Source: an uncultured Dehalococcoidia bacterium
Lineage (GTDB): Bacteria; Chloroflexota; Dehalococcoidia; Lucifugimonadales; UBA3495
Length of the DNA stretch: 64,000 nt
Direction of reading: 5' to 3'
Assembly: GCA_958295765.1 (NCBI GenBank)
Contig: CATQHB010000002.1
Coordinates: 2,864,091 to 2,928,090 of the forward strand
The first letter of the stretch is position 1. The number at the start of each line of letters is the position of its first letter. The notes under the pieces are model-generated. The model was not told where the DNA came from. It was given only the letters and a program-made list of their open reading frames with translations, and made no database searches. The position numbers and the translations under genes were made by a program. This document shows positions 35,668 to 43,562 of the stretch, one piece after another.

Positions 35668-35908
35668 GATTCTCAACGTGGGTTGGTATTCCTTGCCTGC
35701 CACGGTGCCGGCGTATGGTAGGGGTGGGCAAGGAACCGGCCCGGTTGCGGCGGATGGTAAGGGCGGGTTTGTAACCCGCCCTGGCGTGGGTGGAGAGGTA
35801 GGTGAGCCGAGTTACATCCGTCTCTTGGGATGTCTTGTCGTTGAGCGCAGGGCGGGTTACAAACCCGCCCCTACCTGGAATAATACTCACGCCGGTTGAG
35901 AATACTCT
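35668..35908. repeat. repeat family A, full-length copy 5, with partial copy at 35946-35973
   Basis: Left end TGATTCTCAACGTGGG and right end GGTTGAGAATACTC are inverted. The interior includes GGGCGGGTTTGTAACCCGCC and GGGCGGGTTACAAACCCGCC. An extra half unit lies at 35946-35973, and a half copy of family C (CTCATCCTGAGCTTGTCGAA) at 35995-36015. These fill the gap 35578-36031. Confidence 0.8.
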
Positions 35909-36031
35909 CATATCAATAGGGGCGTGAGGCTTAACTTGATGCTTATGGGGCGGGTTATAGACCTGCCCCTACGCCGATGATTGTGCCTACTCCGCTCATC
36001 CTGAGCTTGTCGAAGGATGCAAGGCCGGGGG

Positions 36032-36700
36032 CTAAAGGGCGTACTTCTTGGCCTTGGTCATTTGCCCGGTAATCAGGAAAATTACCCGCTCGGCGATGTT
36101 GGTGGCCCGGTCGGCGATCCGCTCCAGGTCATGGGCGGCCCAGAGCAGGTAGGTGGCCCGCTGGATGCTCCGGGGGTCTTGAATCATAAACAGCAGCAGT
36201 TCCCGGTAAACCTGGTCGTAAAGGGCGTCCACCTCATCGTCGTCGTGGACGACTTTGTTGGCCTTGAGCTGGTCCCGATGCACCAGGGAGTCCATGCTGT
36301 CCCGCAGCATCTCCGTGGACTTGTCGGCCATTCGGGGAATGTCAATCAGGGGTTTCAAGGGCGGGTCGTTGCCCATCAGCAGGCTGATTTTGGCGATGCC
36401 CTCGGCGTAATCCCCCATGCGTTCCAGTTCCACGGTGATGTGCAGCAGGGCGATGATGGCCCGCAGGTCGCCGGCCATGGGCTGCTGAGTGGCAATCAGG
36501 TCAACGCAAAGCTCCTCAATCTCATAGCGCTTCCGGTCGATATAGTCGTCCTCGTTGACTATCTGCTGGGACTCTGCCAAGTCCCGCTCCTTCAACGCTT
36601 CCACTGCGCGGATGATGGCCTTATTCACCACGTTAGCCAACAGCACCACTTCCTCTTGCAGGTGCGTAAGCTGGCGGGCCAGGTCAACTCTAAGCATCAT
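36032..36700 (-). CDS. phoU: phosphate-transport regulator PhoU
   Basis: 222 aa from ATG 36700 (GGAGG five bases upstream). The reading frame extends 20 residues further without a ribosome binding site. All-helical, two PhoU repeats: LTHLQEEVVLLANVVNKAI..., then DYAEGIAKISLLMGNDPPL in the first, and HDLERIADRATNIAERVIFL in the second (the E-R-x-x-D metal motif; first repeat ELERMGDYAEGIAK). PhoU links the Pst transporter to the PhoR kinase. No pst or pho genes are adjacent. Confidence 0.92.
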   Translation of the reverse strand: MMLRVDLARQLTHLQEEVVLLANVVNKAIIRAVEALKERDLAESQQIVNEDDYIDRKRYEIEELCVDLIATQQPMAGDLRAIIALLHITVELERMGDYAEGIAKISLLMGNDPPLKPLIDIPRMADKSTEMLRDSMDSLVHRDQLKANKVVHDDDEVDALYDQVYRELLLFMIQDPRSIQRATYLLWAAHDLERIADRATNIAERVIFLITGQMTKAKKYAL

Positions 36701-36769
36701 TCCACCTCCGCCTGCTGAGTAGTAATCCGCAAAATTCGGGCCGGGGCCGGCGCCCAATTTCTTGAAAGT

Positions 36770-36853
36770 TCGCTCATCCTGAGCCGTTGGTTCGACCGGC
36801 TCACCATGAGCGGGGTTTGGGTTTGGTTCGACCGGCTCACCATGAGCGGGGCT
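36770..36853. repeat. family C fragments
   Basis: CGCTCATCCTGAGCCGTTGG joined to two right arms GGTTCGACCGGCTCACCATG, then GAGCGGGG repeats up to about 36880. This fills most of the gap between phoU and the next gene. Confidence 0.65.
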
Positions 36854-36889
36854 TGGGTTTTGAGCGGGGTTTTGGGTTTTGCCGGGCCG

Positions 36890-37339
36890 TTATGCCGGAC
36901 GCCACATTTGCCCCCGCTGCCGCACCGGTTCCAGCAGGCTTTCGTCAAAGGGCAGGGGTTGGTAGTCCTCGGGGCCGGGCAGGGTATAGCCGATGATGTC
37001 GAAAATCTCCGGGTTGCTGTAGTAGCCGTTATAGCACTGGCGCACCAACTCCCGGAAAAAATCGGGCTGTTCCCACTCCACCTGCCGCAAAGTGTCATCC
37101 TGGTCGTAGTCGGAAAGCTCAGCAAAACCGGCGTCGCCCCGGTGGGCGGCGGCAATCTCCAAGTGGGCCAAACCCTCGACGAACAAGCGGCGCAGCCGGA
37201 GGCGGTTCGCTACGGCGTTCTCCACCAATTGGGCGCCGCCCAAGTCGCCGGCCCCGGGGAACTGGCCCTCGGCCGGCACGATGCGGTTCAGCGCGGCGGT
37301 AAGCGTATCCCGCTGCCCTTGGGTGAATATGCTGACCAT
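36890..37339 (-). CDS. gluconate 2-dehydrogenase subunit 3 family protein
   Basis: 149 aa. ATG with GGGAGG eight bases upstream. Seen: FTQGQRDTLTAALNRIVPAE, then FFRELVRQCYNGYYSNPEIF and IGYTLPGPEDYQPLPF, which are the family's marks. In known complexes this is the small subunit of a membrane-bound GMC-type flavin dehydrogenase. No GMC oxidoreductase or cytochrome subunit lies next to it here, and no Tat-type leader is seen. The neighbour at 37379 is a hydrolase transcribed in the same direction with a 39-base gap, so the two may be co-transcribed. Confidence 0.8.
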   Translation of the reverse strand: MVSIFTQGQRDTLTAALNRIVPAEGQFPGAGDLGGAQLVENAVANRLRLRRLFVEGLAHLEIAAAHRGDAGFAELSDYDQDDTLRQVEWEQPDFFRELVRQCYNGYYSNPEIFDIIGYTLPGPEDYQPLPFDESLLEPVRQRGQMWRPA

Positions 37340-37378
37340 TGCTTAACCTCCCGGTCGATCCAAGAAAATACTGCGCCC

Positions 37379-39139
37379 TTACCGGGGAATTACCGGCAGC
37401 AGGATGTGAGAGGGATGGGCCGCCGTGTGCAGGACGGTCTGTTGGGCCGTTTCCAGGCGGTCATCCTCGCCCAGGGGCGCGCCGGTATTCGGGTTGCGGT
37501 CGAAACGGGGGAAATTGCTGCTGGAGATTTCCACCCGGAGCCGGTGGCCGGCCTGGAATACGTGGCTGGTCGCCCACAGGTCTATCTTGTATTCGTACAC
37601 CTGGCCGGGGGTGATCAAGGCGGGACGGCGCGCCGAGGTGCGGTAGCGGGCGCGGACAATGCCGTCCTGCAAGTTCCGGGCGTAACCGTCCGGGGCCACG
37701 TCCACCAGCTTGGCGGTAAAGTCGGTGTCCACCGCGCTGCTGGCGGCGAATAGCTGCGCCGTTATCGGGCCGGTCAACTCCAGTTCCCGCTCCAACGGGG
37801 CCGAGGTATAGACCAGCACGTCGGGCCGATCCTCGGCCGGCCGCTGGTCGGCTACCCCGTGAGGAATCATCAGCGTATTGCCCCGCAGGGTGGGCGCCGG
37901 GTCGCCGGGGTCATAGATGTAGCTATCCGGCGGCTCCTCGCCCGGCGGCGCGGTGGACAGGACGCCGTCGCCGTCCCCGGTGTTGGCCGACCCGCCGGAG
38001 TGGAAATAGTAGCGGGTATAGTGGGTGCGGGCCAGGGGCCACTCATTTTCGTGCCGCCAGCGGTTGTCGCCCATCACAAAGAGATAGACCGGCGGCTCGT
38101 CCATCAGGCCGCTGTCCAAGTCTTTGAGCCAGTAGTCGAACCAGCGGCGCAGGTGGTCGTGGAGTTCAATGGCGGCCTCCGGGCCAAAGTCGATGTCGCC
38201 GGTATCGCCGGAGGTGGGCCGGGTATAGGGGCGGATGTGCGCCCAGGGGCCGACCAGCAGTTTCTGATTGCGGCGGGCCAGGTCGCTCCCGCCCTGCTCG
38301 GTGATGGCGGTATAGGCGTTCAGCGCGCCTTCCAGGAAAATGTCGTACCAGGAACTGACGTGGAACAGGGGTATCTTGATGCCGGCCAGGTTGCGGAGCA
38401 GGTTCAGCCGCCACCAGTAGGGGCCGTCCAACTCCTGCTCAAAGTATTCCCGGAAGTAGGGGGCCGTCTCCTGCAAGCGGTCAATCCAGTCCTTCAGGGG
38501 CAGGTGGCGGAACCATTCGTCTTTGAGGGGGCGGCCAAAGTTGCCCGGTTCCAGGACGTACTCGTCCATTTGGGCCAGCAGGTCGGCGCGGCCCAGCCGT
38601 TCCAGGGTATTGCGTCCCTTGTGAATGGCGTAAGGCACCATCCAGCCCCATTCCATCGCGCCGCCGGTATGGTACACCCAGCTTTGGTGAAAGTCGGAGG
38701 AGGCGGAAACCGGCGCCATAGCCTGCAAGTGGGGCGGCAGCGGGTTGTTGGTCGCCAGGGTGTATTGGGTGGCGCCCAGATAGGATTGGCCGGTGGTGCC
38801 GACCCGCCCGTTGCACCAGGGCTGGCGGGCGGCCCACTCCACCGTGTCATAGCCGTCGGCAACTTCCTGGAACAGGGGGTTGTAGTAGTCGCCCTCGGAC
38901 TGGAAACGGGCGCGGCAGTCCTGGCTCAGCACCACGTAGCCGTGAGTAGGAAAGAACCAGACGGAATGGTCCGGGCTGGCGACGTAATCATCCTTGCCGT
39001 AAGGGCCTCGGTTCACCAGGGCCGGAAACCGCCCCGGCGCGTCCGGGCGAAAAACGTCGGTAGCCAAGCGAGTGCCGTCCCGCATAGGCACCATCACGTT
39101 CCGCTCCCGGATAACCTTGAATTGACCTTCCTGCGCCAT
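37379..39139 (-). CDS. CocE/NonD family hydrolase (X-Pro dipeptidyl-peptidase S15 fold)
   Basis: 586 aa. Alpha/beta hydrolase of the cocaine-esterase/S15 type acting on esters, acyl amides or similar. Seen: VMVPMRDGTRLATDVFRP near residue 16, LVNRGPYGKDDY, nucleophile S119 in GRVGTTGQSYLGATQ, the acid and His in the middle region (VSSWYDIF, VGPWAHIRP), and a C-terminal jelly-roll domain with LDVAPDGYARNL-like text (VDVAPDGYARNLQDG). Substrate unknown. Precedes the subunit 3 gene on the same strand. Confidence 0.9.
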   Translation of the reverse strand: MAQEGQFKVIRERNVMVPMRDGTRLATDVFRPDAPGRFPALVNRGPYGKDDYVASPDHSVWFFPTHGYVVLSQDCRARFQSEGDYYNPLFQEVADGYDTVEWAARQPWCNGRVGTTGQSYLGATQYTLATNNPLPPHLQAMAPVSASSDFHQSWVYHTGGAMEWGWMVPYAIHKGRNTLERLGRADLLAQMDEYVLEPGNFGRPLKDEWFRHLPLKDWIDRLQETAPYFREYFEQELDGPYWWRLNLLRNLAGIKIPLFHVSSWYDIFLEGALNAYTAITEQGGSDLARRNQKLLVGPWAHIRPYTRPTSGDTGDIDFGPEAAIELHDHLRRWFDYWLKDLDSGLMDEPPVYLFVMGDNRWRHENEWPLARTHYTRYYFHSGGSANTGDGDGVLSTAPPGEEPPDSYIYDPGDPAPTLRGNTLMIPHGVADQRPAEDRPDVLVYTSAPLERELELTGPITAQLFAASSAVDTDFTAKLVDVAPDGYARNLQDGIVRARYRTSARRPALITPGQVYEYKIDLWATSHVFQAGHRLRVEISSSNFPRFDRNPNTGAPLGEDDRLETAQQTVLHTAAHPSHILLPVIPR

Positions 39140-39296
39140 AGGGAAAGGATACTCCCGCCAGCCGCCGGCGTCAAATCGGAAAGGGGGGAATGGGGTTAAA
39201 GGATTGTAAAAAATCCAGCGGCGAAACTAACCGGCCGCCGGTTAGTCTCTTTTAGGCCGATAATTCCGGGGGTCAAGGCATGAATCGTAGGTAAAT

Positions 39297-39390
39297 TTGA
39301 TACGCATTAAAAAGAAACACCCGTCCGGGGAGTCTTGGACAAAGCCAAGTCCAGCGGACGGGGGGCAATTCAATACCAATGTATCACAAG
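39297..39390 (-). terminator. hairpin element F, copy 1 (terminator-like on the minus strand)
   Basis: On the minus strand: GTATTGAATTGCCCCC, stem CCGTCC...GGACGGG with inner stem CTTGG/CCAAG, then TGTTTCTTTTTAATGCG. A G+C-rich stem followed by a T-rich tract fits an intrinsic terminator. The sequences outside the stem are shared with copy 2 while the stem bases differ in a compensating way. Confidence 0.55.
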
Positions 39391-39444
39391 GGCAAATCCC
39401 GGTCAATAATCCAATCCAAATAGCAGGGCAAGCGCATCATAAAA

Positions 39445-39542
39445 CCGTCGTTCCGGCGAAAGCCGGAATCCAGGAAATCCTCAAGGAAAAGAACGGGCCG
39501 GCTACTGAGCGTTCTGGATTCCGGCTTTCGCCGGAACGACGG
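39445..39542. repeat. repeat family B, copy 3
   Basis: 98-base palindrome of family B. The gap 39140-39936 consists of two F elements enclosing this copy and family A copy 7. Confidence 0.85.
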
Positions 39543-39581
39543 TTGCCTTGGTATTTCTTGCCAGACCGGGCTTTGTTGGCC

Positions 39582-39703
39582 GGTAGGGGCGGGTTACAAA
39601 CCCGCCCACTCTTCGATGTCAGGACGGTTCAGCTATGGCGGCGGCGGCGTTCCGAACCGAATTGCCGTTGCGGGCCGGGCGGGTTACAAACCCGCCCCTA
39701 CAC
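39582..39703. repeat. repeat family A, copy 7
   Basis: GGTAGGGGCGGGTTACAAAC at the left and GGGCGGGTTACAAACCCGCC at the right, then CCTACACCGATGAA. Confidence 0.8.
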
Positions 39704-39774
39704 CGATGAAAATACCCGTCAAAGTTTTATCATCGTATCCGGGGCGAGGCTCTGACCATCAATCAGTACGATAG

Positions 39775-39865
39775 TACGCATAAAAAGAAACACCCGCCCA
39801 GAGGGTTCAACCGGAGCTAAACCCGAGCGGGCGGGGGGCAATTCAGTACTAACTTATCACCCCGG
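39775..39865 (-). terminator. hairpin element F, copy 2 (terminator-like on the minus strand)
   Basis: On the minus strand: GTACTGAATTGCCCCC, stem CCGCCC...GGGCGGG with inner stem GGGTTTA/TGAACCC, then TGTTTCTTTTTATGCG. It lies 70 bases downstream of the Smr gene stop and would end its transcript. Confidence 0.6.
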
Positions 39866-39936
39866 CAAAGGCTTGTCAAATGCCTCAAAATAAATCCCGA
39901 AAAGTCTCAAAACTGGATGGGGCCGGCTGACCCACC

Positions 39937-40404
39937 CTACACCGCCACGTACCCCTTTTCCCGGCCTACCGTCATTGGGCGCAGCCGCTTTTGGGACTCC
40001 AGCTCCCGGAGGGCTTGCCGCACCTGCGGGTCGCCGTGGCGGCGAAAGGCGTTCATAATTTTGCGGGTTGTCTGGGGGCGGGCGCAGTGTTCCCAGATGG
40101 CCTCGGCCAGGTCGGCCCCGGCAGCGGGCAGGGGTTTCAGCCCGGTTATCAGGGTATGGCCGGGGTTGCCGTCAACCGCCTCGCCCGTCCGGTAGGTCAG
40201 GATGCCCGCTTGACTCTGCCGTTCCAGGTAGTTCCGCAGGCTGGTACGCAGCCGGCCGCCGCTGCCGGTAGAGCCGTAGCCATGCACCACCTCCAACGCT
40301 GCGCCGCCGCTGCTGGCGGGAACTGCCCCATTATAAAACTCCCGAAACTCGGTCAGCGCCTCGGCCCAGGTCTTGCCGTGCAAGTCGATGATTCCGGATG
40401 GCAT
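39937..40404 (-). CDS. Smr-domain protein with C-terminal winged-helix-like part
   Basis: 155 aa. Residues 5-75 form an Smr (small MutS-related) domain: IIDLHGKTWAEALTEF with the LDLHG motif, and LEVVHGYGSTGSGGRLR with the conserved HGxGxx-G. This domain nicks DNA or cuts RNA in MutS2 and ribosome-rescue proteins. Residues 95-150 (DLAEAIWEHCARPQTTRKIM...) look like a small winged-helix domain. Free-standing Smr proteins are known; the fusion to this second part is less usual. It starts 42 bases after the stop of the first PaREP1-like gene on the same strand. Confidence 0.8.
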   Translation of the reverse strand: MPSGIIDLHGKTWAEALTEFREFYNGAVPASSGGAALEVVHGYGSTGSGGRLRTSLRNYLERQSQAGILTYRTGEAVDGNPGHTLITGLKPLPAAGADLAEAIWEHCARPQTTRKIMNAFRRHGDPQVRQALRELESQKRLRPMTVGREKGYVAV

Positions 40405-40446
40405 TGGTCGGCAACTCTACTTCCCGCCCGTAAATGAGGCTCTTCC

Positions 40447-40974
40447 CTACCCGGGCAGTTCCTCCAAATCGGGCAAGTCCTCCACCGGCACTGACCCTTC
40501 CGCCGGCGGTTGCAGCAGCAGGCGCATCCGCCGCCGCTGTTCCCGGTTCAGGGATTCCGGGGGCAAAGGGTTTGGCGCAGCACGGCCTAAGGTTTCCAGC
40601 CGTTCTACCAGAGTTTTGGCGGTGTTGACCCGATCCTGGACCCGGGTAATGTCCAGCGAGTGCTCAAAGAAATTATTGTGCAGGGACACTACTGCATCAA
40701 AGGCTTCGGTCAACTCCGGGGCCTGCTCTTCGTCCCGCAGTTGGTCCAGGATTAACCCAACCCGGTGGCGGTTGTAGTGGTTCCAGCCCCGCAGTTCACC
40801 ATAGGACTTGACGGCACAGGATACGGCGCCATAAGCCTTTTCCGAAGCCTGAACCGTGTCCCCCCGGTCGAGTTGTTCCTGAGCGTGCTGCAACGCCCGC
40901 CGGCTGAGCGCGGCGTATCGGGCAGACTTGCGGCGGCGTTGCTGCTGTTGAGTTTCCGGGGCCGGCGTGGTCAT
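40447..40974 (-). CDS. PaREP1/HEPN-like protein, array 1 copy a
   Basis: 175 aa, all-helical. It matches the PaREP1 pattern: RRALQHAQEQLDRGDTVQAS followed by EKAYGAVSCAVKSYGELRGW and an FFEHSL segment (compare the consensus GD-x-x-QASEK-x-x-x-AA and H-x-NFYE). The N-terminus is Gln/Arg-rich, the C-terminus Pro/Leu-rich. Function unknown; the fold is in the HEPN group by family knowledge. Near-identical to the next gene upstream (41044-41571), the units being 597 bases apart. Followed by the Smr gene. Confidence 0.72.
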   Translation of the reverse strand: MTTPAPETQQQQRRRKSARYAALSRRALQHAQEQLDRGDTVQASEKAYGAVSCAVKSYGELRGWNHYNRHRVGLILDQLRDEEQAPELTEAFDAVVSLHNNFFEHSLDITRVQDRVNTAKTLVERLETLGRAAPNPLPPESLNREQRRRMRLLLQPPAEGSVPVEDLPDLEELPG

Positions 40975-41043
40975 TAGTTAATTTCCTCACGTTTGCCGGG
41001 GTTGGCTTGGCTTAATGATAACATTGCCGGCCGATGGTTCGGG

Positions 41044-41571
41044 CTACCCGGGCAGTTCTTCCAAATCGGGCAAGTCCTCCACCGGGATTGCTCCTTCCGC
41101 CGGCGGTTGCAGCAGCAGGCGCATCCGCCGCCGCTGTTCCCGGTTCAGGGATTCCGGGGGCAAAGGGTTTGGCGCAGCACGGCCTAAGGTTTCCAGCCGT
41201 TCCATCAGGGTTTTAGCGGTGTTGACCCGGTCCTGGACCCGGGTAATATCCAGCGAGTGCTCAAAGAAATTATTGTGCAGGGACACTACCGCATCAAAGG
41301 CTTCGGTCAACTCCGGGGCCTGCTCTTCGTCCCGCAGTTGGTCCAGGATTAACCCAACCCGGTGGTGATTGTAGTGGTTCCAGCCCCGCAGTTCACCATA
41401 GGACTTGACGGCGCAGGATACGGCGCCATAAGCCTTTTCCGAAGCCTGAACCGTGTCTCCCTGGTCGAGTTGTTCCTGAGCGTGTTGCAACGCCCGCCGG
41501 CCGAGCGCGGCGTATCGGGCAGACTTGCGGCGGCGTTGCTGCTGTTGCGTTTCCGGGGCCGGCGTGGTCAT
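41044..41571 (-). CDS. PaREP1/HEPN-like protein, array 1 copy b
   Basis: 175 aa, differing from copy a at only about ten positions (for example ALGRRAL for ALSRRAL, RGDTV as QGDTV, AIPVEDL for SVPVEDL). The duplication includes the upstream region with CTTAATGATAACATTGCCGG, which on the minus strand holds a TGTTATCAT extended -10, so each copy has its own promoter. Function unknown. Confidence 0.72.
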   Translation of the reverse strand: MTTPAPETQQQQRRRKSARYAALGRRALQHAQEQLDQGDTVQASEKAYGAVSCAVKSYGELRGWNHYNHHRVGLILDQLRDEEQAPELTEAFDAVVSLHNNFFEHSLDITRVQDRVNTAKTLMERLETLGRAAPNPLPPESLNREQRRRMRLLLQPPAEGAIPVEDLPDLEELPG

Positions 41572-41702
41572 TAGTTGATTTCCGCTCCCTTGCCGGTGTT
41601 GGGTAGGCTTAATGATAACATTGCCGGCCGATAGTTCGGGATGGCATTTGTTCGCCCCGTTACCGCTGCCGCCGATTATAGGCCGTGTTACGCCAAATTG
41701 AA

Positions 41703-41726
41703 GGGGGCTATTGTTAAATAGCCCCC
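41703..41726. terminator. strong hairpin downstream of the HicBA-like pair
   Basis: Perfect 10-base stem GGGGGCTATT/AATAGCCCCC with loop GTTA, 60 bases after the HicA-like stop. No long T-run follows, so efficiency as an intrinsic terminator is uncertain. Confidence 0.5.
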
Positions 41727-41786
41727 CTGACTGGAACGTAGCGATAAGGCATTTTGACCTCTCCCGGTCTTTATAGGCTGGTCATC

Positions 41787-42020
41787 TCAGCAGTCTAAAT
41801 AGACAACAAAGGCATCTATGTTCACGCCGGATTCTTCCAGGTCCTGCTCCACCAGATTCCAGGGTATTGGCCCCCTGCTGAAGTCGAATACCAGATAACC
41901 TACCGGGATTTCCGGGTGTTTGTAATACACCAAGCCGTCCGGCCCTTCAGTGCGGATAGTATAACCCATCTCCCGTAGGGTACGGGTAATATCGCCTTCG
42001 GTTAGTGCGTTAGGCGGCAC
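41787..42020 (-). CDS. HicA-like toxin
   Basis: 77 aa. The layout DITRTLREMGYTIRTEGPDG then VYYKHPEIPVGYLVFDFSRG matches the HicA dsRNA-binding-like fold (helix, then strands with a basic/His strand reading YYKHPE). The usual GSH motif of HicA reads PDGLVYYKH, so the catalytic His assignment is uncertain. It overlaps the upstream antitoxin-like gene by 11 bases, as in hicBA operons where B comes first. Divergent enough that the call is tentative. Confidence 0.5.
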   Translation of the reverse strand: MPPNALTEGDITRTLREMGYTIRTEGPDGLVYYKHPEIPVGYLVFDFSRGPIPWNLVEQDLEESGVNIDAFVVYLDC

Positions 42021-42351
42021 CGATTACAACCCCCGTCTCTATTTGTACCTGGCGAGGGACTGGGGAGGAAAAGAGACGGGTTTCGCTATGTTCCGTGCAG
42101 GAGTATTGAACCTCGCGCAAAGACAGGTACTCCTTGAACTGCTCCACGCCTTCCTTACTCCCGCCAACGGCATTGGTAGCCAAGAAGTCAATGGCAGTTC
42201 CCATCCGGTCCACCGCGGCGGCTTCCGTGTCCGCAAACACGGTTATACCCAGTTGTTGTGCGCTGGCGGCCCAGTACTCCCCCAAATCCTGAGTCTTTAC
42301 ATGGAGGTTTATCTTGAAAATGGCGGTGGCTTTTCCGCCTCTTAACAGCAT
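42010..42351 (-). CDS. HicB-like antitoxin
   Basis: 113 aa from ATG 42351, which has CAGGAG seven bases upstream (the reading frame extends 17 residues further). Seen: FKINLHVKTQDLGEYWAASA then LGITVFADTEAAAVDRMGTA, the partial RNase-H-like fold of HicB with the substituted catalytic Asp. The C-terminal 50 residues have no helix-turn-helix I can recognise. Overlaps the HicA-like gene by 11 bases. Antitoxin role inferred from order and fold. Confidence 0.6.
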   Translation of the reverse strand: MLLRGGKATAIFKINLHVKTQDLGEYWAASAQQLGITVFADTEAAAVDRMGTAIDFLATNAVGGSKEGVEQFKEYLSLREVQYSCTEHSETRLFSSPVPRQVQIETGVVIGAA

Positions 42352-42470
42352 TATAAATCTCCTGATAGTGAGTACCCTTGATTTTACCCCAACGCCGGCC
42401 ATTTTAGTAGGGTATTTTTACCGGGTCAAATTTGCAATTCTTTTTTTCCGATTCTACCCGGCGAAAATCC

Positions 42471-42479
42471 TGCTATAAT
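42471..42479 (+). promoter_or_regulatory. extended -10 promoter of the extradiol dioxygenase gene
   Basis: TGC followed by TATAAT, 73 bases before the ATG at 42553. Confidence 0.55.
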
Positions 42480-42552
42480 ATCCCCTAATAAACTACCGCC
42501 CCGGCCGTCTATGCCGGAATCTACCTTAGACATTCGCCAGGAGGATGATACT

Positions 42553-43524
42553 ATGGCCGAAATTCTTGGACTTGGCTGCACCCATGCCCCGATGATTCTT
42601 AACCCGCCGGAGGAGTGGGTCAATATGCGTAAGCGTATCTACGGCGGCATCCCGGAATACCAGGCCCCGCCTTCGATGCTGGAGGAACTGGCCGGCGACG
42701 ACGGGCTGGCCCACGACCGCCGGAATCAGCAGCGCATCGCCGACGCTTTTGCCGTGTTGAAGGAGAAACTCCACGCCTGGAAACCCGACGTGGTGATGAT
42801 TGTGGGCGACGACCAGGCGGAAAACTTCAAGCGGGAAAACCTGCCGACCTTCTGCCTGTTCACCGGCGACCGGGTGGACGCCTACCCCTTCCACCGGCCC
42901 AGCGGCCACAAGAACCTGTGGGACGCCGCGCCGGACGCCAAGTATTCCTACAACTGCCCGGCCGAGTTCTCCCGGGCCATGCTGGCCCACCTGATTCGCG
43001 AAGGCTTTGATATGTCCTCGGCTACCCGGCTTTCCGGTTGGGATTGGGGCCTGCCTCATGCCCACGTCAACCCGTTGACCTTTCTGGACCCGGAGGGTGA
43101 ACTGACCATCTTGCCCCTATTCGTCAACTGCTACGGGGAAGAGGCCGGCGACGGCTACCCGCCCCGGCCTACGGCCAAGCGCTGCTATGAATTGGGCCAG
43201 GCCATCCGCCGTTTCCTGGACACCCGGGCCGAGCGGGTGGCGATAATCGGCTCCTCCAGTTGGTCGCACAGCTTCCTGACCCACAAGTTCAACCGCTCTC
43301 AGTTCGACACCGAGTTCGACCGGCACAACCTGGCGCTGCTGGAAAAGGGCGAGGGCAGCCGCATTGCCGAGTTGACCCCGGAGGAAATTCAGCAGTCGGG
43401 CGACCACGAGTTCCTCAACTGGCTGGTGCCCCTGGGCGTGGTGGGCGACCGCCCGGCCCAAATCGTTGACCACCTGGAGGAGCAGTCGCAAATATCCTTC
43501 AAGGTGTTTGCCATTTGGGATTAA
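42553..43524 (+). CDS. class III extradiol dioxygenase (LigB/protocatechuate 4,5-dioxygenase type)
   Basis: 323 aa from ATG 42553, with AGGAGG eight bases upstream; the longer frame to 42511 adds 14 unlikely residues. The LigB fold uses non-haem Fe(II) to open catechol-type rings. Seen: LGLGCTHAPMI near the N-terminus (first His ligand), VVMIVGDDQAENF, the Fe/His region GLPHAHVNPL and VAIIGSSSWSHSF with the later His. The substrate could be protocatechuate, gallate or another diol; the family also includes members of unknown role. Followed by an agmatinase-like gene. Confidence 0.85.
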   Translation: MAEILGLGCTHAPMILNPPEEWVNMRKRIYGGIPEYQAPPSMLEELAGDDGLAHDRRNQQRIADAFAVLKEKLHAWKPDVVMIVGDDQAENFKRENLPTFCLFTGDRVDAYPFHRPSGHKNLWDAAPDAKYSYNCPAEFSRAMLAHLIREGFDMSSATRLSGWDWGLPHAHVNPLTFLDPEGELTILPLFVNCYGEEAGDGYPPRPTAKRCYELGQAIRRFLDTRAERVAIIGSSSWSHSFLTHKFNRSQFDTEFDRHNLALLEKGEGSRIAELTPEEIQQSGDHEFLNWLVPLGVVGDRPAQIVDHLEEQSQISFKVFAIWD

Positions 43525-43562
43525 GCCGGCGCCGGCGGGCGTTGGCGGACGGGAGTTAGGGA

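Noticed and set aside
37859..39199. Open frame of 446 codons on the plus strand opposite the CocE gene
   Set aside because: Shadow of the CocE hydrolase with no recognisable domain or ribosome site.
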